Of a DNA stretch of 64,000 bases, positions 50,760 through 60,968 are shown piece after piece. This DNA is from Tenacibaculum pelagium. GTDB taxonomy: Bacteria; Bacteroidota; Bacteroidia; Flavobacteriales; Flavobacteriaceae. Both the position numbers and the translations under genes were made by a program. The stretch covers positions 58,030-122,029 of the forward strand of contig NZ_JACGLS010000006.1 in assembly GCF_014062345.1 (NCBI RefSeq). Direction: 5' to 3'. Each line of letters opens with the position of its first letter. The first letter of the stretch is position 1. The notes below the pieces were generated by a model. That model saw only the letters and a list, made by a program, of their open reading frames with translations, was not told where the DNA came from and did not search any database.

Positions 50760-51938
50760 ATGAGAAAGATATTAACCATCGCAATTATTTCATTACTTTT
50801 TGCAGCATGCGGAAGTAAGGAACAATCAGTTGACTCAGTGATAGCGTCAAAAGATTTAACAACAATTCGTGCAAAAAAAGATGCATTAGATAAAAAGCAA
50901 CAAGAATTAGTAGCAGATATCAAGTTACTTAATGATGAGATTTCTAAATTAGATACAAACAAGAAAGTTCCATTAATTACTACAATTGTTGCTCTAGAAA
51001 AACCATTTGTTCATTATTTAGAATTACAAGGAAATGTACAAACTAAAAAGAATGTTTTAGTATATCCTGAAATGCCAGGACAATTGGTAAGAATTTATGT
51101 GAAAGAAGGTCAAAAAGTTGTAAAAGGGCAAGCTTTAGCAAAGATTGATGACGGAGGAGTAAGCCAACAAGTAGGGCAAGCAGAAGCACAAGCAGCTTTA
51201 GCTAAAACAACGTACGATCGTCAAAAACGTTTATGGGAGCAAAGAATAGGTTCTGAGATTCAGTATTTACAAGCTAAAACAAATTACGAGTCTTCTTCGA
51301 GAGTTGTAAATCAATTAAAACAACAATTAGGTAAGAGTATAATAAGAGCACCATTTTCAGGTATTGTTGATGATGTAATTAAAGAACAAGGTACTGTGGT
51401 TGCTCCTGGTATGGGTTCTGAGGTATTTAGAGTAGTTAACTTAGGAGATATGTACATAGAAACGGATGTTCCTGAAAGCTACATTACTTCTGTTAAAAAA
51501 GGAAAAGATGTTGAGGTTGAGTTTCCAGTTTTAGGAAGATCATTAAACTCTAAAGTTCGTCAAGCAGGTAACTTTATAAATCCTGCAAATAGAACTTTTA
51601 AAGTAGAAATTGGAGTGCCAAATAAAGATAGAAGCATTAAGCCAAATTTAACGGCTAAGTTGAAAATTAACGATTATTCAAATCCTTCTGCAATTTTAAT
51701 ACCTCAAAGTATTATTTCAGAAAACGCAAAAGGAGAGCAATATATTTATGTAATTAAAGATTTAAAAGATAAAAAAGGTGTTGCAAAACAAGCAATTATT
51801 ACTACAGGAAAAACTCAAGGAGATGTTATTGAGGTGTTATCTGGTGTAGAGAACGGAGCTCAAATTGTAGAAGAGGGTGCTCGTAGTGTAAAAGATGGAC
51901 AAGAGGTGAAGATCTTAACTCTTTCACAAGCAAAATAA
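50760..51938 (+). CDS. RND efflux periplasmic adaptor (membrane fusion) lipoprotein
   Basis: A 392-residue adaptor with a lipobox (LLFAACGSKEQ, Cys about 17). After a coiled segment (about residues 25-65) it has the lipoyl-like barrel (MPGQLVRIYVKEGQKVVKGQALAKI), a helical hairpin (about 125-180), IIRAPFSGIVDDV, the beta-barrel and the membrane-proximal domain (AILIPQSIISEN). It links the TolC-like channel to the RND permease. Confidence 0.95.
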   Translation: MRKILTIAIISLLFAACGSKEQSVDSVIASKDLTTIRAKKDALDKKQQELVADIKLLNDEISKLDTNKKVPLITTIVALEKPFVHYLELQGNVQTKKNVLVYPEMPGQLVRIYVKEGQKVVKGQALAKIDDGGVSQQVGQAEAQAALAKTTYDRQKRLWEQRIGSEIQYLQAKTNYESSSRVVNQLKQQLGKSIIRAPFSGIVDDVIKEQGTVVAPGMGSEVFRVVNLGDMYIETDVPESYITSVKKGKDVEVEFPVLGRSLNSKVRQAGNFINPANRTFKVEIGVPNKDRSIKPNLTAKLKINDYSNPSAILIPQSIISENAKGEQYIYVIKDLKDKKGVAKQAIITTGKTQGDVIEVLSGVENGAQIVEEGARSVKDGQEVKILTLSQAK

Positions 51939-51961
51939 TCAACTAAAGACTACAAGTTAAG

Positions 51962-54900
51962 ATGACTGAAAAACAAAAGAAACAAGTCGATAAAGAATTC
52001 GGTTTATCCTCTTGGGCAATTAATAATAAGACAACCATTTATGTAATGATGGTGATGATACTTATTATGGGTATTTCTGCCTTTTTAAGTATGCCAAGAG
52101 AGAATTTTCCTGAAATTAGAGAAACTAAAATTTACATTAGTTCAGTATATCCAGGAAACACAGCTGAAGATATAGAAAAACTGATTACAGATCCGTTAGA
52201 AGATAAGCTGAAAACGGTAAGTAATGTAGTAGAGATTACTTCTACATCACAAGAAGATTATTCAATGGTAGTGGTGGAGTTTGATGAGAACATTACCGTA
52301 GACCAAGCAAAGCAAAAAGTAAAAGACGAGATTGATCAAGAAACATCTGGTGAAGATTGGCCAACCTTTAATGGAGCTAAAGTAGAACCAAATGTGTTTG
52401 AATTGAGTATGTCTGAAGAAATGCCAATCTTAAACATTAATATCTCTGGAGATTATCCTGTAGATAAGTTAAAAGAGTTTGGTGAGTATTTAGAAGATGA
52501 GATTGAAGATCTAGATGAAATTAAGAAGGTAGATATTCGTGGAGCAGAAGAAAAAGAAGTTGAGATTGCTGTAGATATCTATAAAATGATGGCTGCTCAG
52601 GTAAGTTTTCAAGATATTATCAATTCGGTAAACGGAGGAAACTTAACAATGTCAGCAGGTAATTTAATTGCAAGTGGACAACGTAGAACTATTCGAATTT
52701 TAGGAGAAATTGAAGATCCACAAGAATTACAAAATTTTGTAGTAAAGTCGGAAAAAGGAAACTCTATTTACTTAAAAGACATCGCAACAGTATCTTTTAA
52801 AGATAAAGATAAAACTACCTATGCTCGTGAGTTTGGTGAAGCAGTAGTGATGCTAGATGTAAAGAAGCGTTCTGGTAAAAACATGGTAGAAGCAGCCGAA
52901 AAGATTCAAAAGATTGTAAAAGATGCCAAAGCTGATGTTTTTCCAAGTAACTTAAAAGTTACGATTGCTAACGATCAATCTTCAAAAACAATTGGACAAG
53001 TAGATGATTTAGTAAACAACATTATTTTCGGGGTAATTTTAGTAGTATTAGTACTAATGTTCTTCCTTGGATTTAAAAATGCATTGTTTGTAGGATTTGC
53101 AATTCCAATGTCGATGTTCATGTCTTTAATGATTTTAAGTTGGTTAGGATATACCATGAATACCATGATTCTTTTCGGGTTAATCATGGGACTAGGAATG
53201 TTAGTAGATAACGGTATTGTAGTTGTAGAAAACGTATATCGTTTAATGGATGAGGGAATGCCTAGAATTGAAGCTGCTAAAAAAGGTATTGGAGAGATTG
53301 CCTTTCCAATTATCATTTCTACAGCAACTACAGTAGCGGCATTTATTCCATTAGGTATGTGGCCTGGTGTAATGGGGCAATTTATGATTTACTTCCCGGT
53401 AACCTTATCGGTAGTATTAGGATCGTCGTTATTTGTGGCAATTTTCTTTAACTCAGTGATGGTATCACAGTTTATGAGTGTAGAAGATAAGAGCATGCCA
53501 TTAAAGAGAATTATTACCTTATCATCTATCATGGTAATAATCGGATTGTTGATTGTTATTTTTGGTGGAGCCTATAGAGCTTTAGGTACTATCATGGTAT
53601 TTACTGCAATTATGTTATGGGTGTATAGAATGGCACTAAGACCTTGGGCAAATGCTTTTCAAAATAATGTATTGCCACGCTGGGAACGTTTTTACGAAAA
53701 AATGTTAAGAAGTGCATTAAAAGGATGGAGACCATATGTAATTACAATTGCAACAGTACTTTTATTATTTTTTGCTTTTGGAGGATTTGGAGCTTCAGTT
53801 TCAAGCCAGAGAACAAAAGTAGAATTCTTCCCAGATAATACACCAAACCAGATTATTGTGTATATCGAGTATCCACAAGGAACCGATATTGAAAAGACAA
53901 ATCTGATTATGAAAGATTTGGAAGAGCGTGTGTACAACGTGCTAAACTCACCTGAGTATATGCATGGTGATCATAATTTCTTAGTAGAGAGTGCAGTTTC
54001 TCAAGTAGGGGCTGGGTCAGGAAACCCACAAACGGACGGAGGTTCTACAGCAGAAATGCCACATAGAGGTAAGATTACGGCTTCAATGCGTGAATATAAA
54101 TATCGTGAAGGAGCAGATAGTAAGGAGTTGCAAAAGAAAGTAACAGAAGCTTTAAAAGGAATTTATCCAGGATTGGCAATTTCTGTAGAAAAAGAAGCAG
54201 TTGGTCCACCAGCAGGATATCCTATTAATATCGAATTAGAAGGAAAAGATTATGCTGAATTGATTAATACCGCTGAAAAAATGCGTGATTTTATCAACTC
54301 GAAAAGTATTGCAGGTATTGATGAGTTAAAGATTGATGTTAACAAATCAAAGCCATCTATGTTAGTAAATGTAGATCGTAAAAAAGCTGGAGAATTAGGA
54401 GTAAGTGCTTCTCAAGTAGGTGGTCAATTACGTAATGCAATTTTCGGGTCTAAAGCTGGTATTTATAAAGAAGATGGAGAAGATTACGATATCTATGTGC
54501 GTTTTAATAAGGATAATAGATACAATAAGAGTGCTATTTTCAATCAGAAAATAACGTTCAGAGATATGGCTTCAGGTCAAGTTAAAGAGATTCCAGTATC
54601 TGCTGTAGCAAAGCAAAGCAATGCATCTGGATATAGTGCAATTAAGCATAAACAATCTAAGCGTATCGTAACAGTGTATTCGGCATTAGCACCAGGATAT
54701 ACAGATGCAGCAGCAATTGTAGCGAAGATTGAGAATGAGATGAAATCGTTTACAGAACAACCAGATTCAGTAAAGATTCATTATACAGGTCAGATTGAAG
54801 AACAAAACAAACAAATGGCATTCTTAATGGGAGCATTTTTCTCAGGTTTAGGATTGATCTTTTTGATTTTAATTTTCCAATTTAACTCAGTTTCAAAACC

Positions 54901-55426
54901 AGGAATAATCATGTTAGCGATTTTCTTAAGTTTAATTGGAGTGTTTGGAGGATTAATTATTACAGCTAAGCCATTTGTAATTATGATGACAATGATGGGG
55001 ATTATCTCATTAGCAGGTATTGTTGTAAATAACGGGGTAGTACTGTTAGATTATACCCAGTTATTGATTGATAGAAAGAAAGCAGAAAATGGAATAGATG
55101 AAGACGATTTTGTAGATGTAAATACTTTAGGAGAAGCAATTATAAGAGGAGGTAAGGCACGTTTACGTCCAGTATTATTAACAGCAATTACAACTATCTT
55201 GGGTTTAATTCCATTAGCAACAGGATTTAATATTAATTTCTTTACGTTATTTAGTGAGTTTAATCCGCATATTTATATGGGAGGAGATAACGTAATTTTC
55301 TGGGGGCCATTAGCATGGACAGTAATTTACGGATTATTTATTGCTACCTTCTTAACATTAATAGTAGTACCAATCTTATTCTATTTAATCACACGATTTA
55401 AAATGTGGTTACGTAGCGTTTTATAA
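51962..55426 (+). CDS. RND-family efflux permease
   Basis: A 1154-residue inner-membrane drug/proton antiporter with two repeats, twelve membrane helices and large periplasmic loops. TM4 has LVDNGIVVVENVYRLM, and TM10 has GIVVNNGVVLLDY. In AcrB, the proton relay uses an Asp pair in TM4 and a Lys in TM10; here the second Asp is Asn and the Lys is Asn, a pattern seen in other Bacteroidota and Firmicutes pumps. The extra length over AcrB lies in inserts around residues 520-570 and 1060-1120. It is the last gene of the operon, ending at a strong terminator. Confidence 0.95.
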   Translation: MTEKQKKQVDKEFGLSSWAINNKTTIYVMMVMILIMGISAFLSMPRENFPEIRETKIYISSVYPGNTAEDIEKLITDPLEDKLKTVSNVVEITSTSQEDYSMVVVEFDENITVDQAKQKVKDEIDQETSGEDWPTFNGAKVEPNVFELSMSEEMPILNINISGDYPVDKLKEFGEYLEDEIEDLDEIKKVDIRGAEEKEVEIAVDIYKMMAAQVSFQDIINSVNGGNLTMSAGNLIASGQRRTIRILGEIEDPQELQNFVVKSEKGNSIYLKDIATVSFKDKDKTTYAREFGEAVVMLDVKKRSGKNMVEAAEKIQKIVKDAKADVFPSNLKVTIANDQSSKTIGQVDDLVNNIIFGVILVVLVLMFFLGFKNALFVGFAIPMSMFMSLMILSWLGYTMNTMILFGLIMGLGMLVDNGIVVVENVYRLMDEGMPRIEAAKKGIGEIAFPIIISTATTVAAFIPLGMWPGVMGQFMIYFPVTLSVVLGSSLFVAIFFNSVMVSQFMSVEDKSMPLKRIITLSSIMVIIGLLIVIFGGAYRALGTIMVFTAIMLWVYRMALRPWANAFQNNVLPRWERFYEKMLRSALKGWRPYVITIATVLLLFFAFGGFGASVSSQRTKVEFFPDNTPNQIIVYIEYPQGTDIEKTNLIMKDLEERVYNVLNSPEYMHGDHNFLVESAVSQVGAGSGNPQTDGGSTAEMPHRGKITASMREYKYREGADSKELQKKVTEALKGIYPGLAISVEKEAVGPPAGYPINIELEGKDYAELINTAEKMRDFINSKSIAGIDELKIDVNKSKPSMLVNVDRKKAGELGVSASQVGGQLRNAIFGSKAGIYKEDGEDYDIYVRFNKDNRYNKSAIFNQKITFRDMASGQVKEIPVSAVAKQSNASGYSAIKHKQSKRIVTVYSALAPGYTDAAAIVAKIENEMKSFTEQPDSVKIHYTGQIEEQNKQMAFLMGAFFSGLGLIFLILIFQFNSVSKPGIIMLAIFLSLIGVFGGLIITAKPFVIMMTMMGIISLAGIVVNNGVVLLDYTQLLIDRKKAENGIDEDDFVDVNTLGEAIIRGGKARLRPVLLTAITTILGLIPLATGFNINFFTLFSEFNPHIYMGGDNVIFWGPLAWTVIYGLFIATFLTLIVVPILFYLITRFKMWLRSVL

Positions 55427-55446
55427 ATTGATTTTTTTGTTAACTT

Positions 55447-55485
55447 AAAAAGGGTTAAGAACATTATGTTCTTAACCCTTTTTTT
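55447..55485. terminator. Bidirectional terminator between RND permease and outer-membrane barrel gene
   Basis: A 16-bp stem with core GGGTTAAGAAC/GTTCTTAACCC, loop ATTAT, flanked by A and T runs (55447-55483). It serves both convergent genes. Confidence 0.85.
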
Positions 55486-55502
55486 ATAATTTTTTAAAAG
55501 AG

Positions 55503-57833
55503 TTAATCAGGTAAACGATCTCTATCTTTTTTAGTTCTGTTAAACCTGTAAGTAAAAGTTACAGAGGTAAATCTACCTATAGGTCTGTTATAACTATTTA
55601 TTGTATAATCTTCACCAGTAATTAACTGTGTTCTCTCTCTTGAGTCTAAAATGTTATTCATGTTAAGAGTAACAGTTGCTTTATCATTCCAAAGATCTTT
55701 ACTAACCCCAATATTAGCTCTGTATTGAGCTTCAGTAAACATTTGTCCACTTTGTCTTTCTCCTTGGTAATTAAAACTAGATTGAATAGTTAGTTTTGAA
55801 AACTTCATTCTCGAATTTAAACGAGTAGACCAAGCACTGTCATCAACAGTATATATTCCTTTTTGATCGAAAGTAAAGTAATTAAACTCACTAGATAATC
55901 GCCACCATTTGTATGGTGAATATCGAATAGCTAATTCAGCACCAAATCTGTTTTCTGTTCCAGAGTTTATAGGCTTTGAAATTAAAGCGCCAAACTCATT
56001 AGGTGTAACTAAAGTTTCAAATAAATTGGTGGTTTTTTGGTGATAAATAGATGGATTCAACGTGAACTTTTTCAAACGTTTTAATAAACCTAATTCAAAA
56101 GAATTCGTGTACATTGGGTTTAAATCAGGATTACCAACACGTATATTTCTACGATCAGATATTCCTCCAAAAGGATTCAGGTGCCAAAAACTAGGACGTC
56201 TAATTCTTCTACTGTAGCTTAATTGTAAATTTGTAGCTTGGTTAAAATTATATGTTAAATGTGCTGTAGGAAATAAATCAGTATAGCTTTTGTCAGTCTT
56301 AAACTGATTTTTTCTATCAGTGCTTCCTGTATTAGCATGCTCAGCACGTAAACCTAATAAGTATTGTAATTTGTTTTCTCTATTTCCATATTGAACATAA
56401 GCTCCGTAAATGCGTTCGTTATATTTTAATAAATTGTCTAAACTATCAATTAAAACAGTATTGTCCCAAACTTTATAGTCGCTATCAATATTTCTAATTT
56501 CACCTTTTACACCCATTTCTACATGCGATTTTTTAGTAATAGGTAACTTAAAGTCTGATTGAAATAAAAAGTCTTTACTACTTTCTATATCTCTACTTTT
56601 TAATAAGTTTATAGCCGATACTGTTGGAAATTGCTCTTGCTCTTCTACCAATTCATTTTCATCATCATTCCAAAAATCATATTGAAAATTAAGGGTTAAC
56701 TTTTGTCCTTTTTTAGCAAATGTTTTCACATAGTTTAATTCAATCTGATTTGCTTTTTGAGGTTCCCTATAGGTTTCTTTCGAAGTTAATACATTTTCAA
56801 TCTGTTTTGAACTGTCTAAGAAGTTAAAAGTATAATCAACATTATTTTTACTCGTGTTGTTTCTGTAATAGTAACTTAATGTAAGTGTGTTAAAGTCGTT
56901 TATATAGTAATCACTTCCGAAATATAAATTAAAAGTACGACGAGTTCTATTTGTAGCTGTAGTTCTGTTAGAAAAATCAGTTATAACATTATTATTAAAA
57001 TTAGTTCTGTTTAAATAACCATTTCCATCAAAAGACATATATCGATAGGAAATGTTTGAAAACAAGTTGAATTTTTCTCTTTTGTAATTTGCATTGTAAT
57101 TAATTCTATGATTATCTGGTATTCCAGTAGTTAATTGTAAAGAACTACCAAAACCACCGTTTTTATTTTTCTTTAAAATAATATTGATAATTCCTGCGGT
57201 TCCTTCAGCATCATATTTAGCAGATGGATTGGTAATTACCTCTACCTTTTCTATAGTTTCAGACGGAATAGACTCTAAGCCATTATTAGCGGTTAATACA
57301 GATGGTTTACCGTTAATTAAAACTCGAACATTAGAGTTTCCTCTTAAACTTACCACACCTTCAATATCTACATTTACAGAAGGAACATTGTTTAAAATAT
57401 CGTTTACAGACCCTCCTTTTGAAATTAAATCTTTACCAACATTAAATACACGTTTATCTAGTTTATATTCGGTGGTAGATTTTTCGGCAACCACTTCAAT
57501 TTCGTCCAATGCCTGAGAATCTTCTTGTAAAAAGATAGTTTGTAAAGACTGATTTTTAGTAAGCGACACATTATTTATTAAATGATTTTTAAATCCGATA
57601 AATTCAACTTTAATATTATAAGTTCCTTTTTTAGCTTTGATAGAGAATTCTCCTTTACTGTTGGTAGATTCACCAGTAATAAGTTTGTTAGTAGTTGCAT
57701 CTGTTAAAATAACTGTAGCAAATTCTAAAGGTTGTTGGGTGTTTTTTTCAACGACTTTACCAGCAATAGTTATTTGAGCTGATAAATGTATTGAACTAAG
57801 TAGCAATATGGTGATGAATAGTAATTTTTTCAT
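55503..57833 (-). CDS. TonB-dependent-type outer-membrane beta-barrel protein (PF14905-like)
   Basis: A 776-residue outer-membrane protein with a signal peptide (MKKLLFITILLLSSIHLSAQ), a carboxypeptidase-regulatory-like domain (about residues 20-100; TIAGKVVEKNTQQPLEFATV), a plug-like domain (DILNNVPSVNVDIEGVVSLR, NSNVRVLINGKPSVLT, NPSAKYDAEGTAGIINIILK) and a barrel ending SVTFTYRFNRTKKDRDRLPD. This is the 'outer membrane beta-barrel family' class lacking a SusD partner. The ATG at 57833 is preferred over 57842 because it starts the signal peptide. It is divergent from the LytS/LytTR pair and may be controlled by it. Confidence 0.92.
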   Translation of the reverse strand: MKKLLFITILLLSSIHLSAQITIAGKVVEKNTQQPLEFATVILTDATTNKLITGESTNSKGEFSIKAKKGTYNIKVEFIGFKNHLINNVSLTKNQSLQTIFLQEDSQALDEIEVVAEKSTTEYKLDKRVFNVGKDLISKGGSVNDILNNVPSVNVDIEGVVSLRGNSNVRVLINGKPSVLTANNGLESIPSETIEKVEVITNPSAKYDAEGTAGIINIILKKNKNGGFGSSLQLTTGIPDNHRINYNANYKREKFNLFSNISYRYMSFDGNGYLNRTNFNNNVITDFSNRTTATNRTRRTFNLYFGSDYYINDFNTLTLSYYYRNNTSKNNVDYTFNFLDSSKQIENVLTSKETYREPQKANQIELNYVKTFAKKGQKLTLNFQYDFWNDDENELVEEQEQFPTVSAINLLKSRDIESSKDFLFQSDFKLPITKKSHVEMGVKGEIRNIDSDYKVWDNTVLIDSLDNLLKYNERIYGAYVQYGNRENKLQYLLGLRAEHANTGSTDRKNQFKTDKSYTDLFPTAHLTYNFNQATNLQLSYSRRIRRPSFWHLNPFGGISDRRNIRVGNPDLNPMYTNSFELGLLKRLKKFTLNPSIYHQKTTNLFETLVTPNEFGALISKPINSGTENRFGAELAIRYSPYKWWRLSSEFNYFTFDQKGIYTVDDSAWSTRLNSRMKFSKLTIQSSFNYQGERQSGQMFTEAQYRANIGVSKDLWNDKATVTLNMNNILDSRERTQLITGEDYTINSYNRPIGRFTSVTFTYRFNRTKKDRDRLPD

Positions 57834-58044
57834 TTTAAACATTATTTTATTTATAGTGCAAATATGAGTTGGATTATAAAGTGATATTCTGAGAATAGAT
57901 AAATGGGTGCAAAAAGTCGACGTTTAAGCGTTGTTTGATATAAAAGACTTGTTTAGATGATGTAATGTTGCATTTAGGAGTAAAAAAACAGTTTTTGTCG
58001 ATTTTAGAAAATAAATTAAATGATAGCGATTACTTTTGTTTGGT

Positions 58045-59124
58045 ATGAATAGATTACATAAAATATCAACATATATAAAAGGCAATAGAATATTACTTCA
58101 TATTTTATTTTGGACAGCTCTCTTTTTACTAGACCTTTTTAGAGATATAATTATAAACGAGAAGAATCAACATTTTACAATTTTTGAAGGGCTTGTTTTT
58201 AATTCTATAGGATTCTCTATGCAAATAGTAGCTTCTTATTTTATAGCTTATTTTTGGATACCTAGGTTTGTAAAAACAAAAAAGTACATTTTAGCAGTTC
58301 TTGTTTTTTGTGGTGTTATTTACCTTATAGGTGTTGTTAGTAGAATTTTAGTAGTGCATGTAGGTGAACCAATAATAAGAATACCTCCTTTTGAACAAGA
58401 ATCAATACAAGAAATATTTACAGATTATAGATGGTTATTGGCAAAATATATCCCCAATATTTTACTGAATTCGTTAGTGTTTGTGGCTGTTAAATATTAT
58501 TTTGAAGATGAGCGAGAGAAGTCTAAAAAACTTTCTTTATCTAAGGAAAAAACAGAAATAGAATTAAAAACATTAAAGGCACAATTAAACCCCCATTTTT
58601 TATTCAATACTTTAAATAATATTTATTCACTGTCAATAGATAATTCGCCAAAAACATCTGAATCAATTGGGAAGTTATCTGAAATATTAGATCATGTTTT
58701 ATATCGATGTAACACGAAGTTTGTTACATTATCAAGCGAAATAGAATTATTAAAAAACTATATATCTTTAGAAAAGTTAAGATACGATGATAGGTTACAA
58801 GTTTCTTTTACAACAGCAGTAGAGAATGATACAGAAATACCGCCTTTAATATTATTGTCTTTAGTTGAAAACGCTTTTAAACATGGTGCAGGAGAAGATA
58901 GTGGGTCACCTAAAATAACAATTCATATTTCTAATAAAGATGATGAGTTTGAGTTCCATATTTCGAATACCGTTTCTGCAGATGAAGAATTAAAAGGTAA
59001 ACAAAGTATAGGACTATCTAATATTAGAAAACAATTAGCTTTAATTTATAAGAATAATTATAGCTTAGATATACACCCTACAGAAAATGATTTTACAGTA
59101 GTGCTAAAAATAAATCAAAATTAG
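58045..59124 (+). CDS. LytS-type sensor histidine kinase
   Basis: A 359-residue sensor with about four membrane helices (residues about 15-160), then the His_kinase domain: the phosphorylated His is in LKAQLNPHFLFNTLNNIY, and the ATP-binding N box is ILLSLVENAFKHG. The last residues hold the GLSNIRKQL motif. The ATG at 58045 is used; a TTG at 58036 is less likely. The response regulator starts 4 bp downstream. Signal unknown. Confidence 0.93.
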   Translation: MNRLHKISTYIKGNRILLHILFWTALFLLDLFRDIIINEKNQHFTIFEGLVFNSIGFSMQIVASYFIAYFWIPRFVKTKKYILAVLVFCGVIYLIGVVSRILVVHVGEPIIRIPPFEQESIQEIFTDYRWLLAKYIPNILLNSLVFVAVKYYFEDEREKSKKLSLSKEKTEIELKTLKAQLNPHFLFNTLNNIYSLSIDNSPKTSESIGKLSEILDHVLYRCNTKFVTLSSEIELLKNYISLEKLRYDDRLQVSFTTAVENDTEIPPLILLSLVENAFKHGAGEDSGSPKITIHISNKDDEFEFHISNTVSADEELKGKQSIGLSNIRKQLALIYKNNYSLDIHPTENDFTVVLKINQN

Positions 59125-59128
59125 AAAT

Positions 59129-59842
59129 ATGAAAACTAGATGTTTGGTTGTAGATGATGAGCCTTTGGCAATTAGATTGATGGAAAAGCATATTGCTAAA
59201 ATTGATTCGCTAGAAATTGTAGCAACCTGTAATAATGCAATAAAAGCATTCGAAATATTAAATACACAGCAAATAGATTTATTATTCCTGGATATAAAAA
59301 TGCCCAATTTAACTGGGATTGACTTCTTAAAATCATTAAAAAATCCGCCTAAAACTATTTTTACAACTGCTTATCGAGATTATGCGATAGAAGGTTATGA
59401 TTTGGGAGTAGAAGACTATCTGCTAAAGCCAATTACTTTTGAGCGATTCTTCAAATCAATTGAACGTTTTTTAAGAGAGCAAAAACAAACGTCAGAAATA
59501 AGTAATTCTGCTAATGCTATTTCAGATGATTTTATGCTGATAAAATCAGGAAATAAGCATCATAAAGTAATTGTAAACGATATTTTATTTATCGAAAGTT
59601 TAAAAGATTATATCAAGATTCATACAGTTGATAATAAACGCATCGTTTCTAAGTATAAAATTAGTGAAATAGAGCAAGAATTAAAAGCTAAAAACTTTTT
59701 ACGAGTACATCGTTCTTATATTATTAACATCGATAAAATATCTGCTTTTACAGTAAATGATGTCGAAGTAAATTCTACCGAAATACCTATCGGAGCTAGT
59801 TATAAAGAAAAGGTAGTTTCTTTTTTAAATAATTGGAAATAG
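59129..59842 (+). CDS. LytTR-family response regulator
   Basis: A 237-residue regulator. The receiver domain spans about residues 1-120, with VVDDEPLA and the phospho-acceptor Asp in LLFLDIKMPNLTG, plus the conserved KP in YLLKPITF. The LytTR DNA-binding domain is at about 135-235 (DILFIESLKDYIKIHT, FLRVHRSYIINI). It is co-transcribed with the LytS-type kinase and is 17 bp before recX. Confidence 0.95.
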   Translation: MKTRCLVVDDEPLAIRLMEKHIAKIDSLEIVATCNNAIKAFEILNTQQIDLLFLDIKMPNLTGIDFLKSLKNPPKTIFTTAYRDYAIEGYDLGVEDYLLKPITFERFFKSIERFLREQKQTSEISNSANAISDDFMLIKSGNKHHKVIVNDILFIESLKDYIKIHTVDNKRIVSKYKISEIEQELKAKNFLRVHRSYIINIDKISAFTVNDVEVNSTEIPIGASYKEKVVSFLNNWK

Positions 59843-59859
59843 GATGGTATTTTCGTAGC

Positions 59860-60327
59860 ATGAGTAAACAAGTCTTTACAGTTGATGAAATTAAAAGAAA
59901 GATAGAGCAGTATTGCGTATATCAAGATCGCTGTCATAAAGAAATTGAAAAAAAACTAACAGAGTATAATTTAATACCTGAAGCAAAAGAATACATTTTA
60001 CTACACCTTTTAGAACACAATTTTTTAAATGAAGAGCGATTCGCAAAAAGTTTTGCTCGCGGAAAATTCAGAATAAAAAAGTGGGGAAAAGAGCGTATTA
60101 CAAGAGAGTTAAAATTTCGTGATATTTCTTCTTATAATATAAAAACAGCGTTAAAAGAGATCAACGAGCAAGATTATATAGCAACTTTATATGAGCTGGT
60201 AGAGAAAAAAAATAAGCTAGTTACAGAAGTAAATCTGTATAAAAGAAAAAAGAAAATAGCAGATTATCTTTTGTATAGAGGGTACGAAAGTCGTTTAATT
60301 TATGAGGCGTTAAATACTATTCAATAG
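59860..60327 (+). CDS. recX: RecX-family regulatory protein
   Basis: A 155-residue RecX homologue, a regulator of RecA. The helical repeats are typical: LLHLLEHNFLNEERFAKSFA, RGKFRIKKWGKERITRELKF and ISSYNIKTALKEI. Start at the ATG at 59860 (MSKQVFTVDEIKRKI); the TTG at 59833 overlaps the upstream response regulator. The 3' end overlaps the convergent lipoprotein gene by 11 bp. Confidence 0.92.
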   Translation: MSKQVFTVDEIKRKIEQYCVYQDRCHKEIEKKLTEYNLIPEAKEYILLHLLEHNFLNEERFAKSFARGKFRIKKWGKERITRELKFRDISSYNIKTALKEINEQDYIATLYELVEKKNKLVTEVNLYKRKKKIADYLLYRGYESRLIYEALNTIQ

Positions 60328-60841
60328 TAAAAAGGCTATCTAATTTAATAGCTTTATCAAAACGTTTTTTAGCATAAACAGTATTAATTTTATCATTCAT
60401 GCTTCCAAAAAGAGCTAAAGTTTTTTCAACTTGGCTATTTACTTGTTGTGATGTGATTGAAGGAATAAAAGTCATGTCAGTTAATCGAAGAACTTCATTC
60501 TGAAAAACATTAATTCGAGCTTTAAAAGCTGAGGTTTTTAAGGTTTCAATGTTTAAGCTATCCTTAAGTTGTTTAGTTAATGTTTTTAACTCTATAGCAT
60601 TGTTTAGAGCTTCTGTTGCTGAGGTTTTTTCAAATTGCTCCATAAACTCTTCTACAATAAAATACTCTTTCCAGTCTTTTATTTCTTTTATTGATGCTTC
60701 ATCAATTTTTGCAAATGGAGTGTGGTTTGCAACAGCATTCATTCCTGTTTTTTGCACTGGAGTATTTTTTTGCTCCTTGTTTTTTTTGCAAGAAGTAATA
60801 ATTAATAAAAAAGAAACTAAAAAGGCTAAAGTATATCTCAT
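60317..60841 (-). CDS. Lipoprotein of unknown function
   Basis: A 174-residue lipoprotein (lipobox LLIITSC, Cys about 18). After a polar linker it is mainly helical, with many Glu/Lys. I do not recognise the family. It is convergent with recX. A GTACATA/TATGTAC inverted repeat (60868-60893) is upstream of its start. Confidence 0.7.
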   Translation of the reverse strand: MRYTLAFLVSFLLIITSCKKNKEQKNTPVQKTGMNAVANHTPFAKIDEASIKEIKDWKEYFIVEEFMEQFEKTSATEALNNAIELKTLTKQLKDSLNIETLKTSAFKARINVFQNEVLRLTDMTFIPSITSQQVNSQVEKTLALFGSMNDKINTVYAKKRFDKAIKLDSLFTIE

Positions 60842-60968
60842 TCAACTTAATAATTAAAGGGATAAAAGTACATATTTTAAGCGGGTTATGTACGCTGATG
60901 CGATTATTAGTTTGTAATCAGTTGTTTATCTTTTTAATTTGCTGATAGTTAAAAAAGTAGAAATGTTT

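Noticed and set aside
52975..53316. A 113-codon minus-strand frame inside the RND permease gene
   Set aside because: Shadow of membrane-helix codons on the other strand; no promoter or domain.
57184..57516. A 110-codon plus-strand frame inside the outer-membrane barrel gene
   Set aside because: Antisense to the plug domain of the barrel gene; no homology features visible.
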